A stretch of DNA of 64,000 nt from contig LT009757.1 of the NCBI GenBank assembly GCA_900012615.1, forward strand, positions 1,457,851-1,521,850. The letters run 5' to 3'. Shown piece after piece: positions 42,198 through 51,083 of this stretch (positions are counted from its first letter, which is position 1; each line of letters begins with the position of its first letter). The notes beneath the pieces are model-generated. The model saw only the letters and a list, made by a program, of their open reading frames with translations, did not search any database and had not been told where the DNA came from. Origin of the DNA: Agrobacterium genomosp. 13 str. CFBP 6927. Its GTDB lineage: Bacteria > Pseudomonadota > Alphaproteobacteria > Rhizobiales > Rhizobiaceae. Made by a program: the position numbers and the translations under genes.

Positions 42198-43289
42198 GTG
42201 GCCAGAATTCTGACGGAGAAGGATGTGGAACCCGCGGTGCGGGGAGGCGCGGTCTATGCGGCCGGCGGTGGCGGCTGGGTCCATCATGGACGGATGCTGG
42301 GCTATGCCGCGGTGAACGCCGGTGCGCCGGAACTCGTCTCCATTGATGAATTGAATGAAGATGACTGGGTGGCGACTGCTGCCGCCATCGGTGCGCCGGC
42401 CTCCACGACGCCCTGGGAAATGCGGGGCGTGGATTATGTCAAGGCCGTGCAGCTTTTGCAGGATGAGCTTGGTGCGAAGGTCGCGGCCCTGATGATCGGG
42501 CAGAACGGCAAGTCCTCGACCCTCAACGCATGGCTGCCTTCGGCCATTCTCGGCTGCAAGGTGCTGGACGCGGTGGGTGACATGCGCGCCCATCCGACCG
42601 GCGACATGGGCGCGATCGGCATGGCCGGCAAACCGGACCAGTCGATCCAGACGGCCGTTGGCGGAAATCGCGATCAGAACCGCTATATCGAACTCGTAAC
42701 GCGCGGCGCAACTGGCCGCATTTCTCCCATCCTGCGCACGGCCTCCGACATGTCGGGTGGTTTCATCGCCTCGGCCCGCAATCCGGTTCGCGCCGGCTAT
42801 GTTGCGAAGAATGCGGCGCTCGGCGGAATTTCCAAGGCGCTGGAGCTTGGTCACGCAATCCTCGCCGCCGAGCCTCGAGGGCATGCCGCAGTCCTCGATG
42901 CGATCCTTGCGACCACGGGCGGCAGGATCATGATTGAAGGAGAGATCACGGCCAAGGAGGTCGTTTATACGAATGAGGCTTTCGACGTCGGTACGGTCAC
43001 CATCGGCAGGGGCGATGCGGCTCTGACCCTGCATGTGATGAACGAATACATGGCGGTCGATGCGGTCGATGGCCGTCGTCTCGCAACTTTTCCGGACGTC
43101 ATCACCACATTGTCGCAGGAGATCGAACCGCTGTCTGTAGGCGAGCTGAAAGTCGGCATGAAGATCCACCTGCTGCATGTCCCGAAGACCCTCATACCGA
43201 TCGGCGCGGGCCTGATGGACCCGGCGATCTATGTCCACCCTGAAAAGGTCATGGGTATCAACCTGACCAACTACGCATTGGAGGCCTGA
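42198..43289 (+). CDS. DUF917 / S-methylthiohydantoin desulfurase-family protein
   Basis: This is a 363-residue protein of the DUF917 group, named in domain collections for S-methylthiohydantoin desulfurase. Typical stretches are GGAVYAAGGGGWVHHGRMLG, WVATAAAIGAP, PSAILGCKVLDAVGDMRAHP and a C-terminal region around HLLHVPKTLIPIGAG. It begins with GTG at 42198, with AGGGAGGG upstream. In the proposed pathway it acts on the thiohydantoin ring of 3-(5-oxo-2-thioxoimidazolidin-4-yl)propionate, releasing sulfide. The family name itself points to thiohydantoin chemistry, which the neighbouring enzymes require. Confidence 0.8.
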   Translation: MARILTEKDVEPAVRGGAVYAAGGGGWVHHGRMLGYAAVNAGAPELVSIDELNEDDWVATAAAIGAPASTTPWEMRGVDYVKAVQLLQDELGAKVAALMIGQNGKSSTLNAWLPSAILGCKVLDAVGDMRAHPTGDMGAIGMAGKPDQSIQTAVGGNRDQNRYIELVTRGATGRISPILRTASDMSGGFIASARNPVRAGYVAKNAALGGISKALELGHAILAAEPRGHAAVLDAILATTGGRIMIEGEITAKEVVYTNEAFDVGTVTIGRGDAALTLHVMNEYMAVDAVDGRRLATFPDVITTLSQEIEPLSVGELKVGMKIHLLHVPKTLIPIGAGLMDPAIYVHPEKVMGINLTNYALEA

Positions 43290-43291
43290 AG

Positions 43292-44950
43292 ATGCCGAGA
43301 GAGAATCCCCGCAATCCCGGCTTCCCGATCCCTTCGGGCCCGGACCTTCGCGCGAAGGGCTGGCGGCAGGAAGCCCTGCTGCGCCTTATGGAAAACGTGC
43401 TGGCTGTCGGTGAAGACCCGGAAAATCTCGTCGTCTACGCAGCACTCGGGAAGGCGGCGCGCAACAAGGCCGCATATGATGCCATCGTACGCGCATTGAC
43501 GACCATGGATGAGGATCAGACACTCGTCATCCAGTCGGGAAAGCCGGTCGGCTTGATGAAGACTTCGACCGAGGCCCCGATGGTCATCATGGCCAATTGC
43601 AACATGGTCGGCCAATGGGCCAAGGCCGAGAATTTTTATGCTCTCGAACGCAAGGGCCTCATATGCTGGGGCGGCCTGACTGCGGGGGCATGGCAATATA
43701 TCGGCTCGCAGGGCGTCATTCAGGGCACCTATGAAATCTTCATGCGCATTGCCGAACGCCGCTTCGGCGGCACGCTGAACGGGCGTTTCGTATTGACCGC
43801 GGGCCTTGGCGGCATGGGAGGCGCACAGCCGCTTGCCGGCCGTATGGCGGGCGCGGCGATCCTGTGCGTGGAGATCAATCCGGAACGGGCTCGCACCCGC
43901 AAGGATATCGGCTATCTGGACGAGATCGCCGATGATCTCGATAGCGCACTGGCACGGATTGAAGAGGCCCGTTCGAAGGGGCAGGCGCTGTCCGTCGGAC
44001 TTGTCGGCAATGCAGCGGAAATCTATCCCGAAATAGCTGCGCGGGGGATCATCCCGGATATCGTGACCGACCAGACCTCCGCCCATGATCTTGTTTATGG
44101 CTATATTCCAATCGGTTACGATCTGGAACGGGTACGCCGCCTGCGCAGCCAGAACCCGGATGAGCTGATCGAGGCCGGCAGGGCGTCGATTGCCAAACAA
44201 GTAACAGCCATGCTGGAATTCCAGCGGGCCGGCTCGGAGGTTTTCGACAATGGCAACCTGATCCGCACGCAGGCGCAGGCCGGTGGCGTTGCTGACGCCT
44301 TCGACATTCCGGTCTTCACCGAAGCTTATCTGCGCCCGCTGTTCTGCCGGGCGATTGGTCCCTTCCGCTGGATGGCCCTGTCGGGCGAGGCCTCGGACAT
44401 TGGGCGGATAGACGAGCTGGTGCTGGAGATGTTTCCGGACAACAAGATCGTTACCAACTGGATTTCGCTGGCGCGCAAGTACGTTCCGTTCGAGGGGCTG
44501 CCGGCGCGCATCGCCTGGCTCGGCCATGGCGAACGAAGCGCACTCGCACGGCGGGTCAACGCTCTGGTCGCTTCGGGCGAATTGAAGGGGCCGGTTGCCT
44601 TCTCTCGCGATCACCTCGATTCAGCGGGCATGGCGCATCCGAACATCATGACGGAGAACATGCTTGACGGTTCGGACGCCATCGCCGACTGGCCGCTTCT
44701 CGACGCGATGTTGCTCTGCGCTTCGCGCGCCGACCTCGTCGCGCTTCATTCCGGCGGTGGGGGATATGCGGGTTTCATGACTTCGGCAGGGGTCACGATC
44801 GTCGCTGACGGCACCAATGCGGCGGACGACCGGCTTTCGCAATCACTCGACAATGATACCGGGCTCGGCGTCATCCGTTACGCGGATGCGGGCTATGCCG
44901 AGGCACAGGATGAAATTGCCAGCAAGGGCATAAATCACGTGCAGATCTGA
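43292..44950 (+). CDS. Urocanate hydratase-family enzyme, proposed thiourocanate hydratase
   Basis: This is a 552-residue NAD-containing hydratase of the urocanase family, full length. The NAD site region is TAGLGGMGGAQPLAGRMAGA; QTSAHDLVYGYIPIG replaces the more usual QTSAHDPxxGYxP. It ends INHVQI. Urocanase proper needs imidazolonepropionase and Hut downstream steps, none of which are here; hydantoinase, carbamoylase and a thiohydantoin desulfurase are here instead. Thiourocanate is therefore the better substrate guess. It is separated by two bases from the DUF917 gene. Confidence 0.85.
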   Translation: MPRENPRNPGFPIPSGPDLRAKGWRQEALLRLMENVLAVGEDPENLVVYAALGKAARNKAAYDAIVRALTTMDEDQTLVIQSGKPVGLMKTSTEAPMVIMANCNMVGQWAKAENFYALERKGLICWGGLTAGAWQYIGSQGVIQGTYEIFMRIAERRFGGTLNGRFVLTAGLGGMGGAQPLAGRMAGAAILCVEINPERARTRKDIGYLDEIADDLDSALARIEEARSKGQALSVGLVGNAAEIYPEIAARGIIPDIVTDQTSAHDLVYGYIPIGYDLERVRRLRSQNPDELIEAGRASIAKQVTAMLEFQRAGSEVFDNGNLIRTQAQAGGVADAFDIPVFTEAYLRPLFCRAIGPFRWMALSGEASDIGRIDELVLEMFPDNKIVTNWISLARKYVPFEGLPARIAWLGHGERSALARRVNALVASGELKGPVAFSRDHLDSAGMAHPNIMTENMLDGSDAIADWPLLDAMLLCASRADLVALHSGGGGYAGFMTSAGVTIVADGTNAADDRLSQSLDNDTGLGVIRYADAGYAEAQDEIASKGINHVQI

Positions 44951-45018
44951 CAGGTCAAAGCGAGGAGACGCCATCAATCGCCATGAAGGGCGGAAAATTA
45001 CGATCACCAATCAACATC

Positions 45019-45038
45019 GCCTGCCGGCACCGGCAGGC
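45019..45038 (+). promoter_or_regulatory. Strong hairpin before the MFS gene's ribosome site
   Basis: GCCTGCCGG (45019-45027) and CCGGCAGGC (45030-45038) form nine perfect pairs with a two-base centre. It lies 69 bases after the hydratase stop and 15 bases before the MFS start, just ahead of AGAGGGGAC. It has no U-run, so a differential-expression or mRNA-stabilising stem is more likely than a full terminator. Confidence 0.5.
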
Positions 45039-45053
45039 CAAGAGGGGACAATA

Positions 45054-46361
45054 ATGGAAAAAACATATCAAAATTTGTCAGTGACACCGGCCAGACGGTC
45101 ATCACCGGAGCGCGCCGTTGCAGCAGCATCGATAGGCAACGCCCTGGAATGGTATGACTTCACCGTCTATGCGCTGTTTGCAATCTACATCGCCCATAAT
45201 TTCTTTCCCGGCGGCGATCATACCGTCGAACTCGTGAAAGCCTTTCTCGCCTTCGGGCTAGGCTTCGTGATCCGCCCCCTGGGAGCCATCGTGATCGGGG
45301 TCTATGGCGACAAGGCTGGTCGAAAGGCCGCACTGTTCCTGACCATCATGATCATGGCGGCGGGCACCCTGCTGATCGCGGTGGCGCCGACCTATGCCGC
45401 GATTGGTGTGGGAGCGCCGCTCATGATCCTTGCCGGACGAGTCCTTCAGGGCTTCTCTGCGGGCGGAGAAATCGGCGGAGCAGCCGCCTTTCTTGTCGAA
45501 CATGCGCCCGCCGACAAAAAAGGCAAATATGCTTCCTGGCTCCAGGCAAGCATGGCGATTTCCAACATCATGGGTGCACTCGTCGCCTTTGCGGTTACCT
45601 CGCTTCTGACGGAGCAGGAGATCGGAGACTGGGGCTGGCGGATTCCGTTCTTCATTGGCGTATTGATCGCGCCGGTGGGTCTTTGGTTGCGCAAGACGCT
45701 GGACGAAACGCCGGCTTTTCAGGCCGAACAGGCAAGTCTGGAGAACCAGTCCGCCAAAACACCCCTGAAGCTCGTCTTCTCGGACTATTTCGGCCATCTC
45801 ATCAAAGGCTTCGCTTTCTCGATCCTGTGGGCGGTGTGCGTTTATGTGCTGATCATCTACATGCCGATCTTCGTTCAGCGTGCTTTCGGTTTCAGCCCTT
45901 CGGAGGCCTTTACGGCATCGCTGATTGGTAACGTCTTCCTTGCCGTCGGTTGCGTCAGCGCCGGCAGCATTTCGGACAGGATCGGTCGGCGCTTGATGCT
46001 CGCCATTGCCGCCGGCGCGATGCTGGTCGCGGTCTATCCCCTGATCTGGTGGCTGCAATCTTCGCCGACGCTGACGACGCTCATCATCGTGCAAAGCCTC
46101 TTCTGCATCATGGTCTCGGGATATGTCGGGGTCGCACCCGCAACCCTGTCCGAGGTTTTCCCGACGAATATCCGCACCACGGGCATGTCATTGGCCTATA
46201 ATGCCGCCGTGACGATCTTCGGAGGATTTGCCCCGGCGACGCTGACCTGGCTTGGCAGCACGGGCATCGGTTATCACGCGCCCGGATTTTACGTCATGGC
46301 TGCCGCGTTTATATCGCTGATAGCGGTCCTGATCCTGCCGAAGCCGTATTCCACGAACTAA
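45054..46361 (+). CDS. MHS-family MFS transporter
   Basis: This is a 435-residue major facilitator of the metabolite:proton symporter group (ShiA, KgtP and ProP relatives), with twelve predicted TM segments. Hallmarks are ASIGNALEWYDFTVYALFA, GFVIRPLGAIVIGVYGDKAGRK, GRVLQGFSAGGEIGGA and WGWRIPFF. Relatives transport betaines and carboxylates, which fits uptake of a betaine (ergothioneine) or of a carboxylate product such as thiourocanate. It shares the operon with the hydratase and exported lyase genes. Confidence 0.88.
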   Translation: MEKTYQNLSVTPARRSSPERAVAAASIGNALEWYDFTVYALFAIYIAHNFFPGGDHTVELVKAFLAFGLGFVIRPLGAIVIGVYGDKAGRKAALFLTIMIMAAGTLLIAVAPTYAAIGVGAPLMILAGRVLQGFSAGGEIGGAAAFLVEHAPADKKGKYASWLQASMAISNIMGALVAFAVTSLLTEQEIGDWGWRIPFFIGVLIAPVGLWLRKTLDETPAFQAEQASLENQSAKTPLKLVFSDYFGHLIKGFAFSILWAVCVYVLIIYMPIFVQRAFGFSPSEAFTASLIGNVFLAVGCVSAGSISDRIGRRLMLAIAAGAMLVAVYPLIWWLQSSPTLTTLIIVQSLFCIMVSGYVGVAPATLSEVFPTNIRTTGMSLAYNAAVTIFGGFAPATLTWLGSTGIGYHAPGFYVMAAAFISLIAVLILPKPYSTN

Positions 46362-46362
46362 A

Positions 46363-46390
46363 GGAGATGGGCCGCTCAAGGCCCAGCTCC
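46363..46390 (+). terminator. Hairpin after the MFS gene
   Basis: GGAG-A-TGGGCC (46363-46373) pairs with GGCCCA-G-CTCC (46380-46390): six plus four base pairs with one mismatch and a six-base loop. It begins just after the MFS stop. No clear U-run follows, so termination would be partial, separating the lyase gene in expression level. Confidence 0.45.
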
Positions 46391-46503
46391 CCCAATTGCT
46401 CCACCCGTCATGTCTGGAAGTTTCCAGTCGAAGCGAAGCCGTTTCGACGCCGGACAGTGCTGCAAACATGACGGCATAATAATAACCAACTCAAGGGAAC
46501 ATC

Positions 46504-48168
46504 ATGTCTGTTAAAAACGGGACTATTCATCGCCTCTCCATTGTCACAGCTTTTGCGATCGCTGGGCTTGCTGCTTCAAACGTACGGGCGGAACATTGGT
46601 CCATCGACGGTCAAAACCTGACCGTGGAACAGGTCGTCGGCCTGGCGCGGGATGACAGCGCCAAGATTACTCTCACCGAAAGCGCGGGCAAACGGATCGC
46701 CGAAGGCTTCGATCTGGTGATGGAGGCCGCCCTGCAAGGCAAGGCGGTCTATGGCCTGACGGTTGGCGTTGGCTGGAACAAGGATCGCCCAGTTTTCGCG
46801 ATGAGGGACGGCAAGCGCGTGCTGGACGACGATCTGCTGAAACTGTCACGCGCTTTCAATTCTACATCCCTGCGCGCGCATGGCGCAGGCGTGGGCGAGC
46901 CGATGGCGGTCGAGGCCGTGAGGGCGGGCATGGCGATCCGTCTAAACCAGATTGCAACCGGCCGAACCGGCGTTCAGAGCGCCGTTGCAGAAATGTATCG
47001 ACAGTTTCTGGAGCAGGGGATCACCCCGGTCGTTCCTTCACGCGGTTCTGTGGGCGAGGCGGATATCACCCTTGCCTCCCATATCGGTCTGGCGATGGTC
47101 GGCGAGGGGGAGGTCTTCATGAAAGGCAATCGCATTCCCGCAGCGCGTGCCCTGGCAGAGGCCGGCATCGCTCCGCTCGAACCGGTTGGCAAGGATTTCC
47201 TTTCGATCCTCAGCACGAATGCGCTGACCGCTGGACAGGCTGCCCTGCTGGCGCACGATACGGCGGGTTATCTCGAGAAGGAAGCCGTTGTCTTTGGTCT
47301 TGCACTTGAAGGTTTTAACGGCAATGTCGCCCCTTTCCTCGCGGCGACGAACGAGCTGCGCCCCTTTGCCGAAAACACATCCGGGGCACTGATGGTTCGC
47401 TCTGCCCTTGACGGCAGCTATCTCTGGTCGCCCGCGAAGGATCGGGCACTGCAGGACCCGCTGTCTTATCGCACCATGGCCTATGTGCTTGGTGGAGCCG
47501 AAATTGCAACGCAGGATTTGACCAAGGCGCTGGAAATCCAGATCAATCACAGTGATGACAATCCGGGCGTGGTTGCGGGAGCCTCGGACGACAAGGCTTC
47601 CGGACAGGTCTCCCAGTATTTTATCGAGGGCGAAGTATCGGGAGCGATCTATCCGAGTGCGGGTTTTGAAATGTTGCCGGTGGCCTCGAGGGTTGAAACA
47701 CTGAACACGGCGCTGGTGCGTCTGTCACAGGCCATTACGATGCAGACGATCCGCTTCGAGAACCCGGATTTGACGCATCTTTCGCGGTTCCTTGCTGCTG
47801 AAACCAATCAAGGACATGCGTTTGGCGCGATCCAGAAACCGCTCGTCGCGCTTCTGGCCGAAAACCAGCAGATCGGCGCGCAGGCTCCCGTCGGCTCGAT
47901 TGCGATGGCAGGAAATATCGAGGATCTGGACAGCCACGCACCGCTTTCGGTCGCCAATCTCAGCCGAATTCTGGATAATCTGTACTGGATGTCCTCGATC
48001 CAGTTGCTGCATGCGGCGCAAGCCGTTGATCTGCGCAAGCCCGGGCAGTTGGGGGCGGGAACAAAGGCGCTGTTTGAAGATTATCGCCGCAATGTGCCCT
48101 TTGTGGCGGTGGACCGTATATATAGCAATGATTTCAGTACGGGTTATCGCTTTCTCAAGGCCCGTTGA
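46504..48168 (+). CDS. Exported HAL/PAL-fold lyase without MIO motif, proposed ergothionase
   Basis: This is a 554-residue member of the aromatic-amino-acid ammonia-lyase fold. A signal peptide is visible (IHRLSIVTAFAIAGLAAS, cleavage near VRA-EH). Family landmarks remain: VYGLTVGVG, HGAGVGEP, GEGEVFMKG, QDPLSYR. The cofactor segment reads GSVGEADITLASH where histidine ammonia-lyase has GSVGASGDLAPLAH, so the Ala-Ser-Gly that forms MIO is missing. Enzymes of this fold without MIO are known to remove trimethylamine from ergothioneine (ergothionase, from memory), since a betaine leaving group needs no MIO. This fits the neighbours. Inference: ergothioneine to thiourocanate plus trimethylamine, in the periplasm. 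AAGGGAA precedes the ATG. Confidence 0.8.
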   Translation: MSVKNGTIHRLSIVTAFAIAGLAASNVRAEHWSIDGQNLTVEQVVGLARDDSAKITLTESAGKRIAEGFDLVMEAALQGKAVYGLTVGVGWNKDRPVFAMRDGKRVLDDDLLKLSRAFNSTSLRAHGAGVGEPMAVEAVRAGMAIRLNQIATGRTGVQSAVAEMYRQFLEQGITPVVPSRGSVGEADITLASHIGLAMVGEGEVFMKGNRIPAARALAEAGIAPLEPVGKDFLSILSTNALTAGQAALLAHDTAGYLEKEAVVFGLALEGFNGNVAPFLAATNELRPFAENTSGALMVRSALDGSYLWSPAKDRALQDPLSYRTMAYVLGGAEIATQDLTKALEIQINHSDDNPGVVAGASDDKASGQVSQYFIEGEVSGAIYPSAGFEMLPVASRVETLNTALVRLSQAITMQTIRFENPDLTHLSRFLAAETNQGHAFGAIQKPLVALLAENQQIGAQAPVGSIAMAGNIEDLDSHAPLSVANLSRILDNLYWMSSIQLLHAAQAVDLRKPGQLGAGTKALFEDYRRNVPFVAVDRIYSNDFSTGYRFLKAR

Positions 48169-48208
48169 GCGGTTGTTATATTGGTGTTGACCAGATGAGA
48201 GGGCCGAT

Positions 48209-48265
48209 GTCTTCGGTTCCGTTTCGCAAAGCAAAGACTTTATGCTTGCGGCAAGGACCGAAGAC
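48209..48265. terminator. Long imperfect hairpin between convergent operons
   Basis: GTCTTCGGTTCC (48209-48220) pairs with GGACCGAAGAC (48255-48265) with one bulged base. Inside, CGCAAAGC pairs with GCTTGCG, again with one bulge. It lies between the lyase stop (48168) and the ABC ATPase stop (48341) of convergent genes, a typical place for a bidirectional transcription stop. Confidence 0.45.
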
Positions 48266-48340
48266 CTCGGCACCCTATTCGTCAGGAACGCGGTATGGGA
48301 TGCGTGCTTCCGGTTTGTCTCGTCGGTATCGGACTATAAT

Positions 48341-49951
48341 CTATCGTGCCACCTCTGCCGAAAACGCGGATTTGATCAGTGTTTTGGTATATTCAGCCGT
48401 CGGCCTGTCGAATATCGCGTCCGTTTCTCCCTCCTCGACGATCTTCCCGTTTTTCATGACGATGACGTAATCCGAAATGGCCTTGATCACGGAAAGGTCG
48501 TGGCTGATAAAGATGTAGGAAAGGCCATGTGTCTTCTGCAAACCACGCAGCAGGTCGATGACTTGTCCTTGAACGGATCGGTCCAGCGCAGATGTGGGTT
48601 CGTCGAGAATGACGACATCCGGCTTGAGGATGATCGCGCGGGCAATTGCGATACGCTGACGTTGTCCGCCTGAAAACTCGTGCGGGTAGCGGTTGCGGGC
48701 GGCGGGGTCGAGACCGACTTCTTTCAGTGCTGCGATTGCCCGCTCGTCTCGCTCTGCGCGGCTGAGCTGCGGCTCGTGCACAAAAAGGCCCTCGGTGATG
48801 ATCTCTCCAACAGTCTGTCTTGGCGAAAGAGATCCATAGGGATCCTGAAATACAAGCTGCAGCTGCCGCCGCAAGGGCCTCATTGCCTTACGATCAAGTC
48901 CGGTGATTTCCGTCTTGCCGAAGAAAATCTGGCCTTTTGACGGTGCCAGGCGAAGAAGTGCACGACCGAGCGTCGACTTGCCTGATCCGGATTCACCGAC
49001 GATGCCGATGGTCTGCCCTTGATGAAGGCTGACATTGACGCCATCCACGGCGCGAAACTCCCGCGACTTCGACAGGAATCCGCCCGGAATCACATAATCA
49101 ATCGTCACGTTCTGGCCAGCGAGAACGACCGGGGCCCCTTCACCGACAGGCGGCTTGTGTCCGCTGGGCTCGGCATCGAGAAGCATCTTCGTATAGTCCG
49201 CCTGCGGGCGCTCGAAGATGTCTTCCGTTGTACCGGCTTCAACGATCTCACCCCGGCGCATGACCGCAACACGATCGGCAAAATGCCTGACCACACCCAG
49301 ATCGTGCGTGATCAGCACCACGGCCATGCCGAAGCGCCGCTGCAACGACTTCAGAAGATCGAGAATCTGCGCCTGGATTGTCACGTCGAGCGCGGTGGTT
49401 GGTTCATCCGCGATCAGAATATCGGGCTCGTTTGCCAGTGCCATGGCGATCATGACGCGCTGGCGCTGCCCGCCGGAAAGCTCATGCGGATAGCTGTCGA
49501 TGCGCCGCTCCGGCTCCGGAATCCCCACGAGCTTCAGGAGTTCGAGAACGCGTGCCCGCGCTTCCTTCTTGCTGCCGCCCCGGTGGTGGACGATGGGTTC
49601 GGCGATCTGCGCGCCGATCCTGTAAAGCGGATCGAGCGAGGTCATGGGCTCCTGAAAAATCATGGTGATTTTCGCGCCACGGATATTGTTCAGCTCGTTG
49701 ACCGGCAGGTTTATCAGCTCACGTCCACGATATTTGGCTGAACCCTGGATAACGCCGTTGGAGGAGAGCAGTCCCATGATGCCCATCATGGTCTGGCTTT
49801 TGCCGGAGCCGGATTCTCCGACAACGGCAAGCGTTTCTCCCTGTCTGACATCGAGATCGATGCCTTTGACGGCGTTCACCGTGCCGTCCGGCGTCGTGAA
49901 ATCGACCTTGAGATTGCGGACGGTGAGAATGGTTTCAGATGTCGTATTCAT
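48341..49951 (-). CDS. Oligopeptide-type ABC ATPase, OppD-OppF fusion
   Basis: This is a 536-residue protein with two ABC domains. The first has [42 protein letters not shown] and [14 protein letters not shown]. The second has [30 protein letters not shown] and [14 protein letters not shown]. The start at 49951 (MNTTSETIL) is chosen because it gives the normal domain beginning and directly follows the permease stop. It is the last gene of a four-gene minus-strand operon. Confidence 0.92.
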   Translation of the reverse strand: MNTTSETILTVRNLKVDFTTPDGTVNAVKGIDLDVRQGETLAVVGESGSGKSQTMMGIMGLLSSNGVIQGSAKYRGRELINLPVNELNNIRGAKITMIFQEPMTSLDPLYRIGAQIAEPIVHHRGGSKKEARARVLELLKLVGIPEPERRIDSYPHELSGGQRQRVMIAMALANEPDILIADEPTTALDVTIQAQILDLLKSLQRRFGMAVVLITHDLGVVRHFADRVAVMRRGEIVEAGTTEDIFERPQADYTKMLLDAEPSGHKPPVGEGAPVVLAGQNVTIDYVIPGGFLSKSREFRAVDGVNVSLHQGQTIGIVGESGSGKSTLGRALLRLAPSKGQIFFGKTEITGLDRKAMRPLRRQLQLVFQDPYGSLSPRQTVGEIITEGLFVHEPQLSRAERDERAIAALKEVGLDPAARNRYPHEFSGGQRQRIAIARAIILKPDVVILDEPTSALDRSVQGQVIDLLRGLQKTHGLSYIFISHDLSVIKAISDYVIVMKNGKIVEEGETDAIFDRPTAEYTKTLIKSAFSAEVAR

Positions 49952-49952
49952 G

Positions 49953-51083
49953 TCAACGATCCTTGGGATCGAGTGCATCACGCAACCCGTCGCCCACAAA
50001 ATTGAGCGAGAACAGGGTCAGTACGAAGAAGATTGCCGGAAATATCAATAGCCAGGGGGCAGATTGGATATTGTTCGCGCCTTCGGAAATCAGCGCTCCC
50101 CAGCTCGTCAGTGGCGCCTGCACGCCAAGCCCGAGGAAAGAGAGGAAGCTTTCCAGAAGAATGACTTTGGGTACGACAACCGTGACGAACACGACGACGG
50201 GGCCGATCGTATTCGGAATGATGTGGCGGCGGATGATCTGCCAGTCGGTCAGGCCCAAAGCCTGGGCCGCACCCACGAATTCGCGCCGTTTCAGGGCAAG
50301 CGTCTGGCCACGCACGATACGGGCCATATCCAGCCACTCCACCGCACCGATCACCAGGAAGATCAGGATGAAGCTGCGCCCGAAAAAGACCACGAGAACG
50401 ACGACCAGGAAGACGAAGGGGAGCGAATAGAGGATCTCGACGAAACGCATCATGACATTGTCGACGCGCCCACCGATGTAGCCCGCCGTTGCGCCGTAAA
50501 GAACGCCGATGCCGAGCGAAACGAGACTGGCGAGAACGCCGACGGCGATGGAGATCTGACCGCCCAGCATGACGCGAGCCAGCATATCGCGACCGTTGGA
50601 ATCCGTGCCGAAGAAGAAGTATTCGCGATTGACATCGCCTTCCAGCTTCAGCGTTCGACCATCATCTTCCGTTGCAACGACCTTCGTGTTTTCGAATTCG
50701 TTGGCGCGGTCGAAATACCGTGTCGTGCGCGGGTCGATCGGGCCGCTGGAGGTGACGGTTGCCGTGAAGGTCTGGCCTTCGACGGAAAACTCCTTCAGCT
50801 CCACGCGGGCGCGGCCCGCCACACCTTCCATGACGCTCTGAAGGTTGTTGACATCCGGCCGCGGCTCAAGGCTTGGCGCGACGGAGACGTAGGATGAAAA
50901 CACCTGATCATAGGTGTGTGAAAGGAAATGCGGGCCAATAAATGAGAAAAGCGTGATCAGCACGAGCATGATGGAGCCAGCCATGGCGGCTTTGTTTCGT
51001 CTGAAACGCATGGCGGCAAGCTGGAACAGGCTTCGGCTTTTCACCGATGGTTGAGGAGCGATATTGCCGGAGATATCAGTCAT
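49953..51083 (-). CDS. Oligopeptide-type ABC permease, OppC-like, with large periplasmic insertion
   Basis: This is a 376-residue permease. TM1 is at about 33-52. A soluble insertion of about 100 residues (57-155, including VELKEFSVEGQTFTATV) comes before the conserved FGTDSNGRDMLARVMLGGQI. The remaining TM segments carry the EAA-type loop GAAQALGLTDWQIIRRHIIPN and FLGLGVQAPLTSWG. Standard OppC/DppC proteins are about 270-300 residues. The ATG at 51083 overlaps the OppB-like stop by eight bases. Confidence 0.9.
   Translation of the reverse strand: MTDISGNIAPQPSVKSRSLFQLAAMRFRRNKAAMAGSIMLVLITLFSFIGPHFLSHTYDQVFSSYVSVAPSLEPRPDVNNLQSVMEGVAGRARVELKEFSVEGQTFTATVTSSGPIDPRTTRYFDRANEFENTKVVATEDDGRTLKLEGDVNREYFFFGTDSNGRDMLARVMLGGQISIAVGVLASLVSLGIGVLYGATAGYIGGRVDNVMMRFVEILYSLPFVFLVVVLVVFFGRSFILIFLVIGAVEWLDMARIVRGQTLALKRREFVGAAQALGLTDWQIIRRHIIPNTIGPVVVFVTVVVPKVILLESFLSFLGLGVQAPLTSWGALISEGANNIQSAPWLLIFPAIFFVLTLFSLNFVGDGLRDALDPKDR

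Noticed and set aside
43292-48168. A classical histidine-utilisation (hut) locus with HutU and HutH
   Set aside because: The lyase lacks the MIO motif and has a signal peptide, and HutI, HutG/HutF and HutC are absent. The hydantoin and thiohydantoin enzymes present do not belong to the Hut pathway.
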